A stretch of 64,000 nucleotides of DNA from Gavia stellata (GCF_030936135.1 NC_082637.1:11297001-11361000); one strand, 5' to 3'. Numbered from the stretch's first letter, positions 11,931 to 24,425 are shown. Made by a program: numbers and translations. Notes: generated by a model not told the origin, from the sequence alone.

Positions 11931-13110
11931 GAATCCTAGAATCATAGAATCATGGAATCATAGAATCGTTTAGGTTGGAGACCTAAAGACCTTTAAGATC
12001 ATCAAGTCCAACCATAAACTTAACACTGCCATGTCCACCACTAAACCATGTCCCTGGGCACCCTGTTCCAATGTCTGACAACCCTTTCAGTGAAGCAATT
12101 TTTTCTAATATCCAGTCTAAACTTCCCCTGGCACAACTTGAGGCCATTTCCTCTTGTCCTGTCACTAGTCACTTGGGAGAAGAGACCAACACCCACCTCT
12201 CTGCAACCCCCTTTCAGGGAATTGTAGAGAGCGATGAGGTCTCCCCTCAGCCTCCTCTTCTCCAGACTGAACAACCCCAGTTCCCTCAGCCGCTCCTCAT
12301 CAGACTTGTGCTCCAGACCCCTCACCAGCTTCGTCGCCCTTCTCTGGACACGCTCCAGCACCTCAATGTCCTTCTTGGAGTGAGGGGCCCAAAACTGAAC
12401 ACAGCATTCGAGGTGCGGCCTCACCAGCGCCGAGTACAGGGGCACGATCACTTCCCTACTCCTGCTGCCACACTATTTTTGATACAGGCCAGGATGCCGT
12501 TGGCCTTCTTGGCCACCTGGGCACACTGCTGGCTCATCTTCAGCCGGCTGTTGACCAACACCCCCAGGTCCTTTTCTGCGGGGGAGCTTTCCAGCCACTC
12601 GTCCCCAAGCCTGTAGCGTTGCATGGGGTTGTTGTGACCCAAGTGCAGGACCCGGCACTTGGCCTTGTTGAACTTCATCCAATTGGCCTGGGCCCATCGA
12701 TCCAATCTGTCCAGATCCCTCTGCAGAGCCTTCCCACCCTCCAGCAGATCAACACTCCCACCCAACTTGGTGTCATCTGCAAACTTACTGAGGGAGCACT
12801 CAATCCCCTCATCCAGGTCATTTGTAAAGATATTAAACAAGACCGGTCCCAGTACCGAGCCCTGGGGGACTCCGCTTGTGACCGGCCACCAACTGGATTT
12901 AACTCCATTCACCACAACCCTTTGGACCCGGCCATCCAGCCAGTTTTTTTACCCAGCGAAGAGTGCACCCATCCAAGCCATGAGCAGTCAGTTTCTCCAG
13001 GAGAGTGCTGTGAGAAACGGTGTCAAAGGCTTCACTAAAGTCTTATCCACAGCCTTTCCCTCATCCACTAGGTGGGTCACCTTGTCATAGAAGGAGATCA
13101 GGTTAGTCAA
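11931..13110 (-). mobile_element. CR1 LINE, 5'-truncated, 3' end intact (minus)
   Basis: Minus-strand non-LTR retrotransposon. Its 3' end, at the low-coordinate side, carries the CR1 hallmark of short ATTCTATG-type repeats (about 11931-11968). Reverse-transcriptase frames follow in two overlapping pieces, 12915-12448 and 12451-12041, with [10 protein letters not shown] and FADDTKLGG (the catalytic FADD box) in the first and the C-terminal HLECCVQFW segment in the second. The break between frames, the 5' truncation and a deletion in the 3' UTR make it non-autonomous. It is closely similar to the copy at 53 kb. Confidence 0.92.
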
Positions 13111-13111
13111 G

Positions 13112-13975
13112 TACTTTCATTGCTTCTTGTGAGGCTCTGTCTCCACTGGTTCAGATGGTTCCTGCTATAGTACTTCCTATAATATGCAACTCAAATCATG
13201 GGTTACAACAATGTAAAGGTATATCCATTACAACCTCCACCCCTGGTCCCTACGGACCAGGCCGTAGAGTTTAACATTGCAGTGAACTCCTCCCCTTGCC
13301 CCTGCTCTGGTATAGACTTATCCGTGGGCCACAGTCCCTTCAGGGGAGAACCTGCTCTCACCTGGACTTATCTGTGGACTGCAATCTCTTAGGAGTGTTC
13401 TTGCTCCAGTGTAGCTTTGTTCATGGGCCACAGTCTCTTCTGGGGTATACCTGCTGTGGCGTGGGCTTATCCATGGCCACAGATGTTTCGAGGTGTTCCA
13501 GCATGGCCTTATCCATGGCCACAGATGCTTCAATGTGTACCTGCTGCAACATGGACATATCCATGGCCACAGACTCCTTGGAATGCACCTGCTCCTGCGT
13601 GGACTCATTCACAGGTCATAGTCCCTTCATCCTGAGTTCACACTGGAGTTCCAGCCTGTCCAGTACAGCAGCACCGGAACAGCAGTGATGCCCTGGCCAC
13701 CTGCCAGCCCAGGCACATGGCCATTGCTGTTATCAAAATGTTCCCAGGTGCAGCAGAGTAAGATGATAAGCAGTACAGCAAGCAGCAAAAGCAAAAAGCA
13801 GCAGTCACTAACAAGCACTAGGCTCTAATATACAGTAAGGCAAGCAAGCCCCATGGCAAGCACAGGAGCCTGCCGATTAGTAGCTAAACAGCTATAACAG
13901 CTATAAATTCAGTCTAGCACACTCCAGTCAAATCTGTCATTATCTCGAACCCTTCGAGCCCCATGTTGGGTGCCA
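13112..13975 (-). mobile_element. Endogenous retrovirus remnant: PBS and 5' leader (minus)
   Basis: At 13975-13958 the minus strand matches 16 of 18 positions of a lysine-tRNA (Lys1,2) primer-binding site. It is followed by a leader with a short hydrophobic frame (13818-13627) and then a tandem repeat of about 50 bp. No gag, pol or env frame of useful length remains, so this is a deleted relic. The CR1 copy begins immediately beyond its low-coordinate end. Confidence 0.6.
13316..13630 (-). repeat. Tandem repeat, about 7 units of ~50 bp, within the ERV leader
   Basis: Units are marked on the plus strand by TTATCCATGGCCACAG and variants starting near 13317, 13368, 13418, 13466, 13508, 13557 and 13609. 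Spacing is 42-52 bp. Similar Trp/Pro/Ser-rich repeats occur in the leaders of some avian ERVs. Confidence 0.75.
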
Positions 13976-14450
13976 AAAAGGACTCTATCCCAGCCAAAAC
14001 CAGTACATCTGCCACATCGCACATTAACACCTTTCTATTCTGTGGTTAGAGATTCACCCGCCCATTCCAACTCTGCCCATGATACTGTGGAGGCTCCTAC
14101 AAGTACAAACTGCAAGAGCCAACCTCTTTCTGCTGCTGAGGCTAAAATACAATAGTCAGGGAGCTTTATTTTGATAGATGTGAAGGACAGAAGCAATAGT
14201 TATGTTCATCCTGTCTGACCACAGGCCAGGAGCTATCATCGACTGAGCCCACTGTCACAATCCATCAGGTCAATTCCTCTTCTGTAAGCACAACCCAGAT
14301 AGTCCTGCTGTCCATCAGTATGTCCAGTATCCATAGTTTCAGCAGCCGAAATGACCTGTACTTACAAAATGTGTGGCTGGGACAAACGCTGCTAAATCAC
14401 AAACAGGGCATTGGAGTTGATGTGCCCTTGTGCACAGGCACATCAGCAGA
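13976..14450 (-). mobile_element. Probable ERV LTR-derived sequence (minus)
   Basis: It sits directly upstream of the primer-binding site on the minus strand. It contains the CTGGTTTTGGCTGGGATAGAG block I recognise from avian ERV LTRs (14001-13981), and an AATAAA signal on the minus strand near 14170. LTR edges and target-site duplications could not be fixed, and the block next to the PBS suggests a rearrangement. Confidence 0.4.
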
Positions 14451-15841
14451 CCACTGCTGACACCATCCAGCTCTGGAGTCAGCCTTTCAGAAAAAAAATG
14501 GAAAAGACTTTGAAAAAAGGATGAGGAGTGATTTATAAAGAGATTTTAAAAGAGCCTGACATGGCATATCCAAGCCAGAACCCCCTCCTTTATACCACTG
14601 GGGAAGCTTTAATAGATGTCTTTAATGGGGCAGGAGACTGGTATGCAGCCTTCACAGGCACCCACTTTGTGTCCCACAAGATGTGCCCCTCAACAGTACT
14701 CATCAGGCACGTTTACTGACTCAAAGCTGCAGGGACAGACCAGAGCGCAGTAAGCAGTTCTCCATCTATTTGCTTGGCCATGGCCAACAGTTTGTTCCCC
14801 ACAGTAACTGTGATGATGAGCACTCTCATGTCTACAACATCCAGTTTCCATGAGGAACACCCCACAAAACAAGAAACATCAGATACACCCTCCACCCAAT
14901 ACCTCACAAGGAAATCCCACAATGGGCAGGAGACACCCTTGGTTTTCCCAGTGATGGAGAACTGGTGGCACTTGCAGATATTGCGGAGCATTTCCAAAGT
15001 CCGTAGCAAGCCCCAGGCTGCTCTGGGGATGCCATCGCGTCAGAGCTCAGGATGAACCTGACCCACGTGTCCATGCTCCCCCTGCACTCCCAAATCATGG
15101 GCTGCTTCTCACTCCACAAGACCGAGTTGCCCTGGAAAAAGGATCTTGGCCAAAAAACAGTGAGGAACTGGCGTCTCTTCTGGAGAAGAGCCCAAATCCT
15201 TCCTCTCTGACCTGAGAAGATGAACGAACAATCTCCCTTGGCCCATCTGGTACTTCCCACATCCCAGAGCTGCTTTGTCCCGATGGGCTGGTGTGTTCTG
15301 TCTCCATCCTTGTGATGTGTCTCCAGAGCCTTGGCAGGCGGATGCTGCCGGGAGGTCTCCCGGCTTCTGGCCCTGCAGCTCTTCCCTTGCTGTAAACAGC
15401 CGTCTCGCCTGATCCCCAGGCCCAAAGGGAATTTCCAGCCCCCCGCACTGCTCCCAGCCCATCGCACACCGCCTGCAGCCACCCACCAAACCAAAGAACT
15501 CAGATGCTCGCTGGCCGGCTGCGGCATCTCAAACAGAGTCCCGGCTCCAAACACTGTTTTCGCTGTACTCTGGCGGGTGCCTCTTCCCCTCTGCCTCCCC
15601 TTAGAGACCAGTTCAATGTGACATATGAGGGCCTTTCCCCTTTACAGGGGGTGATGGAGACAGCAAGATGGTCTTAACACAGCCAGGGCTCTTGTGGCAT
15701 GTAGACCCTGGATAGAGGCACATCCCTGTCCACTCAAAGCAGATCTACCTCCGGTGGCCGTGCTGTTGGGTGGATCTGCACACACCCATGGGGCCCCTCA
15801 CTGTGTGTGATCTGAAGGTCCAACTACCCATCTTAGGACCC
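14451..15841. other. No gene recognised; possibly more ERV-derived sequence
   Basis: On the minus strand a 98-codon open frame (15009-14713) and a TATAAAGG box near 14593 are present. Neither matches a protein or promoter I can name. The segment may belong to the ERV or its insertion site. Confidence 0.3.
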
Positions 15842-16122
15842 GAGGTCCCATCCCTGCCTCCCCCGATGGGTTCTGTCCCAACACCTTGGCAGCAGAGCAG
15901 ACCTTGTGTGTTGCAGAGGTCTGGCAGCTCAAGGCTGCCAAGAGGAGATTCAGACCAGATCATGCCCCATGTATCCCAACAATAATTGAGTGTGGTTGCA
16001 ATCAGGAAGGGGATTTTGCATCCCCAGGAAGACCACAAGGGCCATGGCCCTAATTCCCATCTGCACAGGGCTCTGCTCCAGTACCGAAGGTCTCTGAGAG
16101 TTGCCAGCATTGCAAAACAACA
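15842..16122 (+). repeat. Unidentified dispersed repeat, copy 2
   Basis: Partner of the repeat at 10563-10882, in direct orientation about 5.3 kb away, with a CR1 copy and an ERV remnant between them. It is slightly shorter because copy 1 contains an extra 'gaaggtccct' duplication. Confidence 0.6.
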
Positions 16123-19100
16123 GCCTCGCTGGAGGGAGAGGGGGAAGATGTACAAACCAGCAGCAGAGGATTGTGTGCCATTTCAGTGCCGAAAGCTCTG
16201 GGGATGCTCCTGCTCCCTCTGTATTTGTCTTGTGCTCCTACCTCTGGGAGCAGGATTGTTGGGGTCTGCAAGCCCAGAGGCTAGCTCCCCACCGAGCTGC
16301 GTGCCAGCTGCCCAGTGAAAGGACCTTTGCGCTAAGCCTGGAAAACCAAAGGCCAAAATATCTCCTCTCCTCATCACACAATGTAGCATCCCTCCAAGAT
16401 CTGACAACCAAAGCTTTGTGGCCAGAGAGGGAAACTCAATGTTGGAGCTAAGATCGAGACTAGGAGAGGTGGGGAGCAGAGTTCAGAGTGTCTCCTGAGG
16501 TTTCCCAGGTGGGCATGGATGGAGGGCATGGTTACCCATGATGCTGGCTGTGCAGCAGTGTTCAGAACTGCAGGAAAGGGGCTTCAGACCCCACACAGAT
16601 GCCCCCTCTATTTGTCTGATGCCTCTGTTATCATGTAAAGGGGCACCACATGCTTTTTTGACAAAGCAGGATTTCCTCTGAAGCATCATCTTTATTTTCT
16701 CTTCCAAACAGTAAGAGCCCACCAGCCGCACAGTTCTCCTTGCCAGAGAGGTGACTGCACTCAGGGGCAGGGAATGAGGGCACAAGCCTCAGCACAGCTC
16801 CGCCACAGTCTGGCAGGATGCCCTGAACCCCCCTGGGGTGCAGGACCCCCTGTCTTCCTCTGCTCCCATCTGCAATGACCCTGCTGCTATGGGGAGGTTG
16901 TGTGTCCCTGTCCCTATGCCGTGGTAGCACTAGCACACATAAAGATTGGTCTAAGCAGGTTTGGGAGAGGGTTTGGAGCGTAAACGCAAAGGCCAGGTAG
17001 CGTGTTTACATCCGAAAGCATACATAAATCACTCTGCTCTCCAAAAGGGGAGGCTGGAACAACCAGGGTGGACAGCCAACCTTGCATATCTGCATGGCTC
17101 CAGCTTCTCGTGCAAGTAACTTCAGCTTGAGGGACCCCCACCTCCCATCATCAGGCCCATCACACTAACGCCATATCCTCCCTGCCTCTCATTGAGTGCC
17201 TTTTCATCTCCCTTCCTTGTGATGTTAGCCTCTTTGCCCAGGACAATTGATCTTCCCGGAACCTGTTGAAATTTGCAGTCACTCGTGGGTCACAGAGAAT
17301 TAAAAGAGTAAGCGTATCTCCAGGCTGCCAAGCCCGAGCTGAGTGTCCAGCTGAGATCGCACACAGCCGCTTTGGCTGGAGCACTGTGAAGATAAGGATA
17401 ACGCTCCAAACTTCCAAGCAGTTCTTGGAGGTCAAGTCACTCTGCCTTCCCACTTGATGTTATCTGCTTTGGGATCTCCTGGGTCACACACAGATTTTGG
17501 GCAAAAATCCCATCTTACTTAAAAGCGTTCAATTGCCAGAGACGTCCTCCAGCTTGGGGATGTGCTAGGGCCTAAGTGTCTCCCCAGACACGTGCACCAT
17601 CTTTCTGGTCACCCCTGTACCCCTGTCAAATATTGGCATAACATTTTATTCCAAATCTTCTGGAAATCCCCGCTGTCCCAAGACTTGGCCAGTGCCTGTG
17701 CTCGGCACGCTTTGCTGGAATAGGCATTTTATATATGCTAAAGCGAGTGACGCAGGACATTAGAAGAGCTCTTCTGGGGTGGGCGCAGCCCATCTGAGAT
17801 TGTACTCCAAAATCTCCCTTTGAGGACCTCCCTGAAACAACGTGCAGCATCCGTCCACCTCCGCCGTCGTGCCTTGACCGTGAGAGACCCCAGTGAGCTG
17901 GCAGCAGGCTGCACAAAAAGATCTGGGTGCGGAAAGCTACAGCTGGGGGACCTGCAGCCTGGACCCACCACCAAACCCACAGGGGAATTGGCAGCATCCC
18001 TTGTGGGTCTCCATGCAGGCAGCAATGCCTCCCTGCCCCAGAGCAATCTCACAGCCTGTGGTCTGCGCAGGGCTAAGACTGGGCAACCCACTGGTCTCCT
18101 CCAGCCTTAAACACCAAACCATGTAAGCAGAGGCCAAGAGGAAGGAGAAACAAGGGAAGATGTGGCACCCACACCTTCCTCTGTCCTCACGGCACAGCCA
18201 GGGCTCTCCTGCCTGTCACTGGCTGCCAGAACGTCTGCTGGTCAAAGCCACCAGTGCACCACACACTGCCCCCTTCATTCTCCCAGTCCAAGGATGCCCC
18301 CATAAAAAGCTGTCCGTCCAGTCCCTCGGCACTAAACTCAACACAGTTCAATTTCTGTGAAGCTTTGGATCTCACATGTTTTTGTCCGACTTCCCAGGCT
18401 CCCCAGCTGCCCAGCTGTTCCCTTCCATTTGAGCTAATCACAGAGATTAAGGCGAAGACCCAGCCTGGAAGGTTTGCAAACAGCTCCAGCCTGTTTCTGC
18501 AAACAGCTTTTGCAGTCGCACTCCTGCACAAAAGCACATGGGCTAATAAATCCCATGGCATCTGTGCAGAGAATTCCCAACAAAAGCCCAGTGCTAACCT
18601 AGCCCAGCCAGGAGCCAGCCACCAGCTTGCCGGGACGCTGCAAGCCACGGGGCCACCAGGCACAGGTCCTTCAAAGGGGAAGCTAAGGGAAGGAGCAAAG
18701 CTGGAGAAAAGGTGCCCATAGCTGTCTGAGAGAAGCGTTCATGTCCATAACGCATCTCACCACAGAGCCTGGGTTCTAGTGTCTCCTGTCCCCCCCCCTG
18801 CCCAGCTGTCACCTCCATCCTCCCGAGCACGCTACCACACTCACGCCCTCGGGGGCAGCCCACTGTCCCGGCAGGGTACAGTGGAGCTGAGCAGCCAGCC
18901 CAGGGCAGAGGGGAGCCTCCAGCCCCCACTCCTCGCAGCCAGAGTCCCCCTGTCCTCATGCTGCCCCATGGCTGCAGGCAGTAGCTACTGGCTGGAGCTG
19001 TTCCTTACTAGATTGACTCCAGATTTTGCAGCCTTCGAACTCTTGTGGCCAGGAGACTCCAAGCCAACGTGACAGAGAAGCCATCCTGAATCTGTCCAGC

Positions 19101-20299
19101 TGTGTGCTGAGGTTTCTGCAGCCACCCACCGAGCAAGCCGCTGTCCCTGTCAAAGTAAACAGGTTGTCCTCCCTCTACTAACAAGCTCAAGGGATCGCTT
19201 TGGACGCCCAGCCTGTCTGAATCCCCATGTTTGCCACTATATGAAGCAAGCAGCTTGCAGCTGGCCTTGCTGTGACTGCACAGGGGAAGAAGGGAGCGCA
19301 GCCATCTGGGGGTCCTGATGGACTGCAGTATATGACGGACAGTTGACAAACATGACCCTTCTCAGACGTTCAGTGCTGAGTCCCAAGGGATGGACGTGAG
19401 GGTGAGCTGTGGAGGAGAAAGAAGCCAGATGCTCCCGTAAGAGGGGCTTGTGGCTGAGATGTGCTCGTTTCCCCCAACATGGTGAAGTTCCCCAGTGTCA
19501 CTGCTTTTGAGGTGAGGAAGATACTTCCTTGGGCAGTTTGCCTGCAAGAGCGTGACAGCCGGCTAAAATGCACTGCCCTGACACCCATGTGCTTTGAGGA
19601 CACAGGGTGGCTGATGTGCCAACACCAGGGCAGGAGCAGAGCACACAGCCCATTTCCCTGGCAATGCAGAAACCCCGGACCCTGTCCAGCTTCAGCCACA
19701 TTGAACGGGGAGGTCTGTCCTCCTCTTCTTCCCTTCCCTGCCACCAGCCGCCTCACTGTCCCTTGGTCCAGCACAACATAGGCTGAGAGGACTCACAACA
19801 GGCTCACATGGCTGCAGATATTTGGCCTCACTTGCAGCCACACCAGGACCTCCTCTGCCTGCCAGTGAGTGGTTTTGAAGGCAGGCAACAGGCAATGCTC
19901 GCACTCCTGCAAAGCACAAAGCTCAGGCTAAGCACAGCTGGATTTTGGCAGGGCACAAGAGCAGGACCTGTGATAGCCCTGGGAGCAGGGATCCAGATGG
20001 CCCAGGTGCTGGGACCCTGCCAGGCGTCCCATCTGGAGTGTCTTGGCTAGAGAAGATCCCATCCCCTTCTCGGCACGGCCAGCCATTCCCAGGGTGATGT
20101 CCTCCAGGCATGACAGCCTGAAGTTTTGCTGATGATACAAACATGACAACTTGGACCCAAAACCTGGTCAGTTAAACCAGAAACATTGCTCAGATTTACA
20201 GAGGGGGGATTTTGTGACAAACAGTTAAACAGTTTAATTAATTTAAGTGAGGAGCACAACTGGAGGTAGAAACAGGAAAAGTACTTTCGATTCTTCTTC
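16123..20299. other. Intergenic; nothing coding recognised
   Basis: Only short or compositionally biased open frames. A minus-strand AATAAA occurs near 16692 without an associated gene. AT-richer blocks at 17.2-17.7 kb and 18.3-18.6 kb are unassigned. Confidence 0.5.
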
Positions 20300-20320
20300 T
20301 TTTTTTTTTTTTTTTTTTTT
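20300..20320 (+). repeat. Homopolymer T21
   Basis: Uninterrupted run of 21 T preceded by TTCTTCTTC. On the minus strand it is an A-tail-like run, but I see no recognisable retrocopy ending at it. Confidence 0.9.
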
Positions 20321-21854
20321 GAAAATGAGCATGTGTCTGAAAGGCACGTGGGTGAAAGACATGGGTTTTCCAGCCAGGGGAGCTGCCAGAGGAGCACTAG
20401 GGACCCTGCGCTGACCAGGGGACTCTGGGAATCTGCAGAACTGACAAATGTCCTCACCATGAACCATAGTGAGAGAGGCGACTGTTTCTCATTAGTCACG
20501 AGGACAAAAGCATCCCAGAAAATCACAAGAACACGATCAGATAGAGAAGCTTTTCGGATGACTGACTGTCCATGGATGAGGGGCAAGGGAGGACAAAAAG
20601 AGCAAGAGGGGAGCACATAGACCCGATTTCTCAACTTTGTGACATAGCAGCAGCGGCTGTTGGGCAGAGAGAAACTGCGGTGGCCATACAGTTTGTCCCT
20701 TTCCCTGCTGGTTTCTCCATAGCTGCAGTCCTCGGTCTCTCAGTACCTCAACCATGAAACCAGGGATCGCCTATTGCTTTAGAAAAGTCTCTTGCATTGG
20801 TACTTCCTGATACCGCAGAGTCCCTGGAGCGGCAGTATCCTCCCGAAGCAATGCTTGGGCTGCAGTGACACCGCTGGAACATCACCGTGTGTGCTGATAA
20901 ATTGTGTGCACGCTCCCTCGCATTCTTTCGAGACAGGCCAGCTAGCACTGAGCTAAGTGTATGGGGGTGAGCAGGGTCAGGGACCATCCTCGAGGGATGG
21001 GGGATGCGGCCACTCCATCCGGGGGCGAGAGAGCTTGGCCCCAGGCTGCTCCTTCCAGCTGGCCGAGGTGCCTGGTCGCCTTCCCGCGCACACTTAATCA
21101 GCTCATCCAGACCCAGCGGTGGCCTCATTAATCACCAACAGACATGGGTCCCACCAGGGTCTGAGACAGCCCAGACAGCTTCCCTCCCCTGTGCACCCCA
21201 CACATTCCCTGATTTACAGCCTCCTGCCTCTGAAACATAGGCGTAACCTCATGCCCTCCTCTGTTCTCGATGCAGACGTCAGCGTGCCATTGCTTTTTGC
21301 CCCGGAAGGCAGCTCTGGCCCCTTGTCACCCAAGCAGCTCGACCCCCAGCCCCAAGGCATACCCTGCTTGGGACCCCCCTGCCCCACACCACTCTCGGTC
21401 CCTTGTCCCGCAGCCCTCTGCATGAGGCCAAAGAGTTTACAAACACTTTCCAAGCAGCTCCATTCATTTCCCCTCTCCCATCTCCTTCAGAGCTGGCAGA
21501 AGAGCATGTTGGGATGAGTCCGAATCCAGAAGGAAATGCTAGAAATTGGCTTCATTTCTTATCCAAGTTTGTCCAGCTCCTCAGGCTGTTTGGTCCCGCC
21601 CTGCTCCACCAGCTCCAAGAGCCTTGTGCTCCAAGCAGGTCCTTGCCAAGACCAGCTTGCCTCCAGGCTTAGACTGGGCACCAGGGACTGCCTGGGGTAG
21701 AGCAGGCTTTCCTCCCACCAAGCATCAGGCAGTAATTTCTCCAGCCTTCCCCCATCCCTCCTTCAGGCTCCCTCTGCCCAAGACCATTTTCAGCTGCTGA
21801 TGTCCCCAGTCCTCTCCTGCTGCCTTCACGGACTCACAAATCCATCTCATGGAC

Positions 21855-22330
21855 TCGCAAACCAATTGAGGTCTCAAGTCCAACCTCCCATCCGTAGAAG
21901 GGGCAGTGGTGGGATCAGACCAGGTTGCACAGGACTTTGCCCATCTGCGTCTTGAAAACCTCCAAGGCTGGAGATCCTACCACCTCTCCAGGTCCCTCTT
22001 CAAACACATGACTGTCACCATGGGGAAAAACTTCCCCATGCCACAAGCTGGATCACTCTCTCTCATCCTCCCATGCACTTAGATTAAAAGCCTGGCTCTG
22101 TCTTCTCAATAATCTCCCCATAGATGTTGGCAGATGTCTCCCCAAAGCCATCCCTTCTCAAGGCTGGACAAGCCCAACTCCTCCAGCCTCTCCTTGCTGG
22201 GCAGGAGCTCCAGCCCCTGCCATTTCAGTGGGCCCTGCTGAACTCTGTTTATCAATGTCTCTGTTGTACTGGGGGCCCGAACCTGGACACAGTACCCAGA
22301 TGTGGTGTAATGAGTGCTGATTAGAGGAGG
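21855..22330 (-). mobile_element. Old CR1 LINE fragment (minus)
   Basis: Antisense CR1 landmarks occur in order: CTTGAAAACCTCCAAGGCTG near 21952, the 'acttccccatgc' region, CCCAACTCCTCCAGCCTCTC near 22170, and the segment reading 'tgtactgggggcccgaacctggacacagtacccagatgtggtg' in diverged form near 22264-22306. Its divergence from the 12-kb copy suggests an older insertion or a different CR1 subfamily. Confidence 0.75.
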
Positions 22331-23798
22331 ACAACAATTTGCTGAGGTCAGAAGGAAAGAGCTGAGCCCTTCTGCCTTTCAGCAACTCAAATGCGTTGCC
22401 AAAACTATCGCTCCGATGCCTTGAAATGATGATCAGCTCCTGTATGCACTAAGAACCTGCCCAGCCCAGCCCAGCACCAGCCCTGTGTTTCTGCATTGCC
22501 CAAAAACTCACTGGACAAGGCAGTGGAGGAGGCCTTTTGCAGACAACAGATCCAGAAAAGAAGCAGTTTCTCCGGCTCTTTGGATGTCTATGGGAACGGA
22601 GCAGCTGCAGGATGCATTTTCCACAAAGCCTACGGCCAGAGGGAGCCATCAGATCAGCTTCTCACAGCTCTGACCCTCAGCAGCAGCTCCGTAGCTGCCC
22701 AGCCATCGTAAAGTTTTAGTTCATTGCTTCTCTCCTTGTGCCTGTGGATTTCATCTACACCCATTTAATATTCATTTCCCATCATGCTGAATGTTATCAG
22801 GTCCAGAACTGGTCCCAGAAGAACAGGCTGGCAGGTGCCACTTCCCTGCAGATGGCTGCCTGTGCCTGCGGTCACACATGCTGTCCCAAATCACCTCCTG
22901 CCCCTCCTCAGCTCAGGGCAGTCTGGATTCCCCAAACTGCCACAGGGACTCCCACCTCCACTACACTTCCTAGGATACCCATAATATCCTTCACAGCACA
23001 GGGAAGGACAAGAAATGGCAGCGCAGCCTGCAAACAAGGTTACATGAGATCTCTGAGTTTAAATTGTGCAAATGTCACAGAATCTGCAAAAAACTGCAGA
23101 ATGAAAAGTAAGTTGGAAGCTATTCTGGAGACTTTGTTTTGTGAGATAGGTTGGCAAGAAACAGTGACTAAGCAAAGTCAGGATGTTTTCTTTGCGGAGG
23201 GCAATTTGGGGGAGTGGTGATCATACCTCTGAAGGGCCGCAGACAAGAGGAGAACTATTAACATTGAGTCCATGTGCACACCGCAAAGAGATGCTCTCTT
23301 CCAGCAGCAAACTCGCAGGATGCCCCCACGTCCAGGGAGAAGTGACCTCTCTCCACAAGCTGCTCACATTTATTTACCATCACAGGGATGGAGGCGGCAG
23401 AGGTGGATAGCTGGGCAAAAGGGACCCCTTCCCACAGGGTGTGCTCCCATTTCCCCTTCAAAACCTCATGTTGGAGTTGTATCGGCTTCGCTTTGCTCTG
23501 CTCGGGGTTTTCCCAGAAAAAGCAAGCAGTCGTTCTTCTTTCAAGATACTTGTAGGAACAGCCATGCCATCCCTGTGTGCCTGACTCACATGAAGGATGC
23601 TCTGTGCTCTGGGGAATGTGGATGCCTGAGCAGGGAGATACCCGGCAGATGCCTGCCTGCCCCAGCATCTCCTGGGAACACCAGGGAAATTCCAGCTGTA
23701 TAAGAAATAAATACCATTGCAGCTAAGATAGCTCAGCCCATTCTTTTAGGGCTCTTGGGTACAATTTATCTGGGCAGCTACTTTTGAAATATTTGCCC
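22331..23798. other. Intergenic; no gene recognised
   Basis: Short frames only. The stretch at 22738-22830 has vague CR1-like wording but is too diverged to call. Confidence 0.45.
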
Positions 23799-24020
23799 TC
23801 AGTGTATGTCTTCTAGCATCCTCTTTAGTGTCCGATAAACAGAAAAGTATTTCACAGCCTTCCTTGCTTCTTCCCAAACACTGAATACAGAAATTGCCTT
23901 TCTTTCTGCATCTTGTGCAACAGCATTTTCATTCTTTTTGGAAACAGATTTAAAAGCTGAGGATGTGTTTTGGTAGTAAAAGCTCTCCTCCTCCTCCTCC
24001 TCATTGCTGTGGTCAGCCAT
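23799..24020 (-). CDS. Small ORF, 73 codons, unknown product
   Basis: I do not recognise this product. The frame starts MADHSNEEEEEESFYYQN, where the glutamate run comes from a GAG microsatellite, then has a lysine-rich middle and an amphipathic-looking segment rich in K, R, V and F ending KRMLEDIH. The composition is far from the proline/glycine-rich open frames produced by GC-rich noncoding sequence elsewhere in the window. A TATAAAA box lies about 25-30 bases upstream of the ATG on the same strand, so any 5' leader would be very short. An ATG two codons earlier is out of frame. It could be a real small gene, a last exon of the FAM205-like locus on the same strand, a retrocopy fragment, or chance. 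No signal peptide or membrane segment is visible. Confidence 0.3.
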   Translation of the reverse strand: MADHSNEEEEEESFYYQNTSSAFKSVSKKNENAVAQDAERKAISVFSVWEEARKAVKYFSVYRTLKRMLEDIH

Positions 24021-24041
24021 GCATAGTCCCAGGAGTGTTCA

Positions 24042-24050
24042 CGGTTTTAT
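24042..24050 (-). promoter_or_regulatory. TATA-like box upstream of the small ORF
   Basis: The minus strand reads GTATAAAAC here. An octamer-like ATGCAAAC lies about 25 bases further upstream. The spacing places a start site almost at the ATG of the 73-codon ORF. Confidence 0.35.
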
Positions 24051-24234
24051 ACACTTCCCAACTTCCCGTTTGCATCTGCTCATGCCGACCCAGCTCATTT
24101 CAGACAGCTGCTCCCCCTTCTCTGCTGAGCCCACCCATGAAATCCCCTTCCTCACTGACCAGTTTGCTCTTCAGCCTCCAATAATGCCTTTCTAAAGCAC
24201 ATGCCTTTTCACTTCCTTTTTTCAGCCCCCACTG

Positions 24235-24425
24235 CTTTGCTTGCTGCAAAACTTGCTCAGGGTACACTCTATCCCACTGTCTATGTCAGTGATGAAGATA
24301 GTACATAGTACTGGTCCCAGTACAGACCCTTGAGGGACACCACTCATTACTGGTTTCCACTTGGACATTGAGCCATTGAATGTAACTCTTTGGACGCAGC
24401 CATCCAGCCACTTCCTTGTCCATCG
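24235..24425 (-). mobile_element. CR1 LINE fragment, reverse-transcriptase piece (minus)
   Basis: The minus strand encodes [13 protein letters not shown] followed by [15 protein letters not shown], the segment just before the FADD box of CR1 reverse transcriptase. Both ends are truncated. It is inserted between the small ORF and the FAM205-like region. Confidence 0.85.

Noticed and set aside
13318-13608. 96-codon minus-strand frame rich in Trp-Pro-Trp repeats
   Set aside because: Read-through of the ~50-bp repeat in the ERV leader, not a gene.
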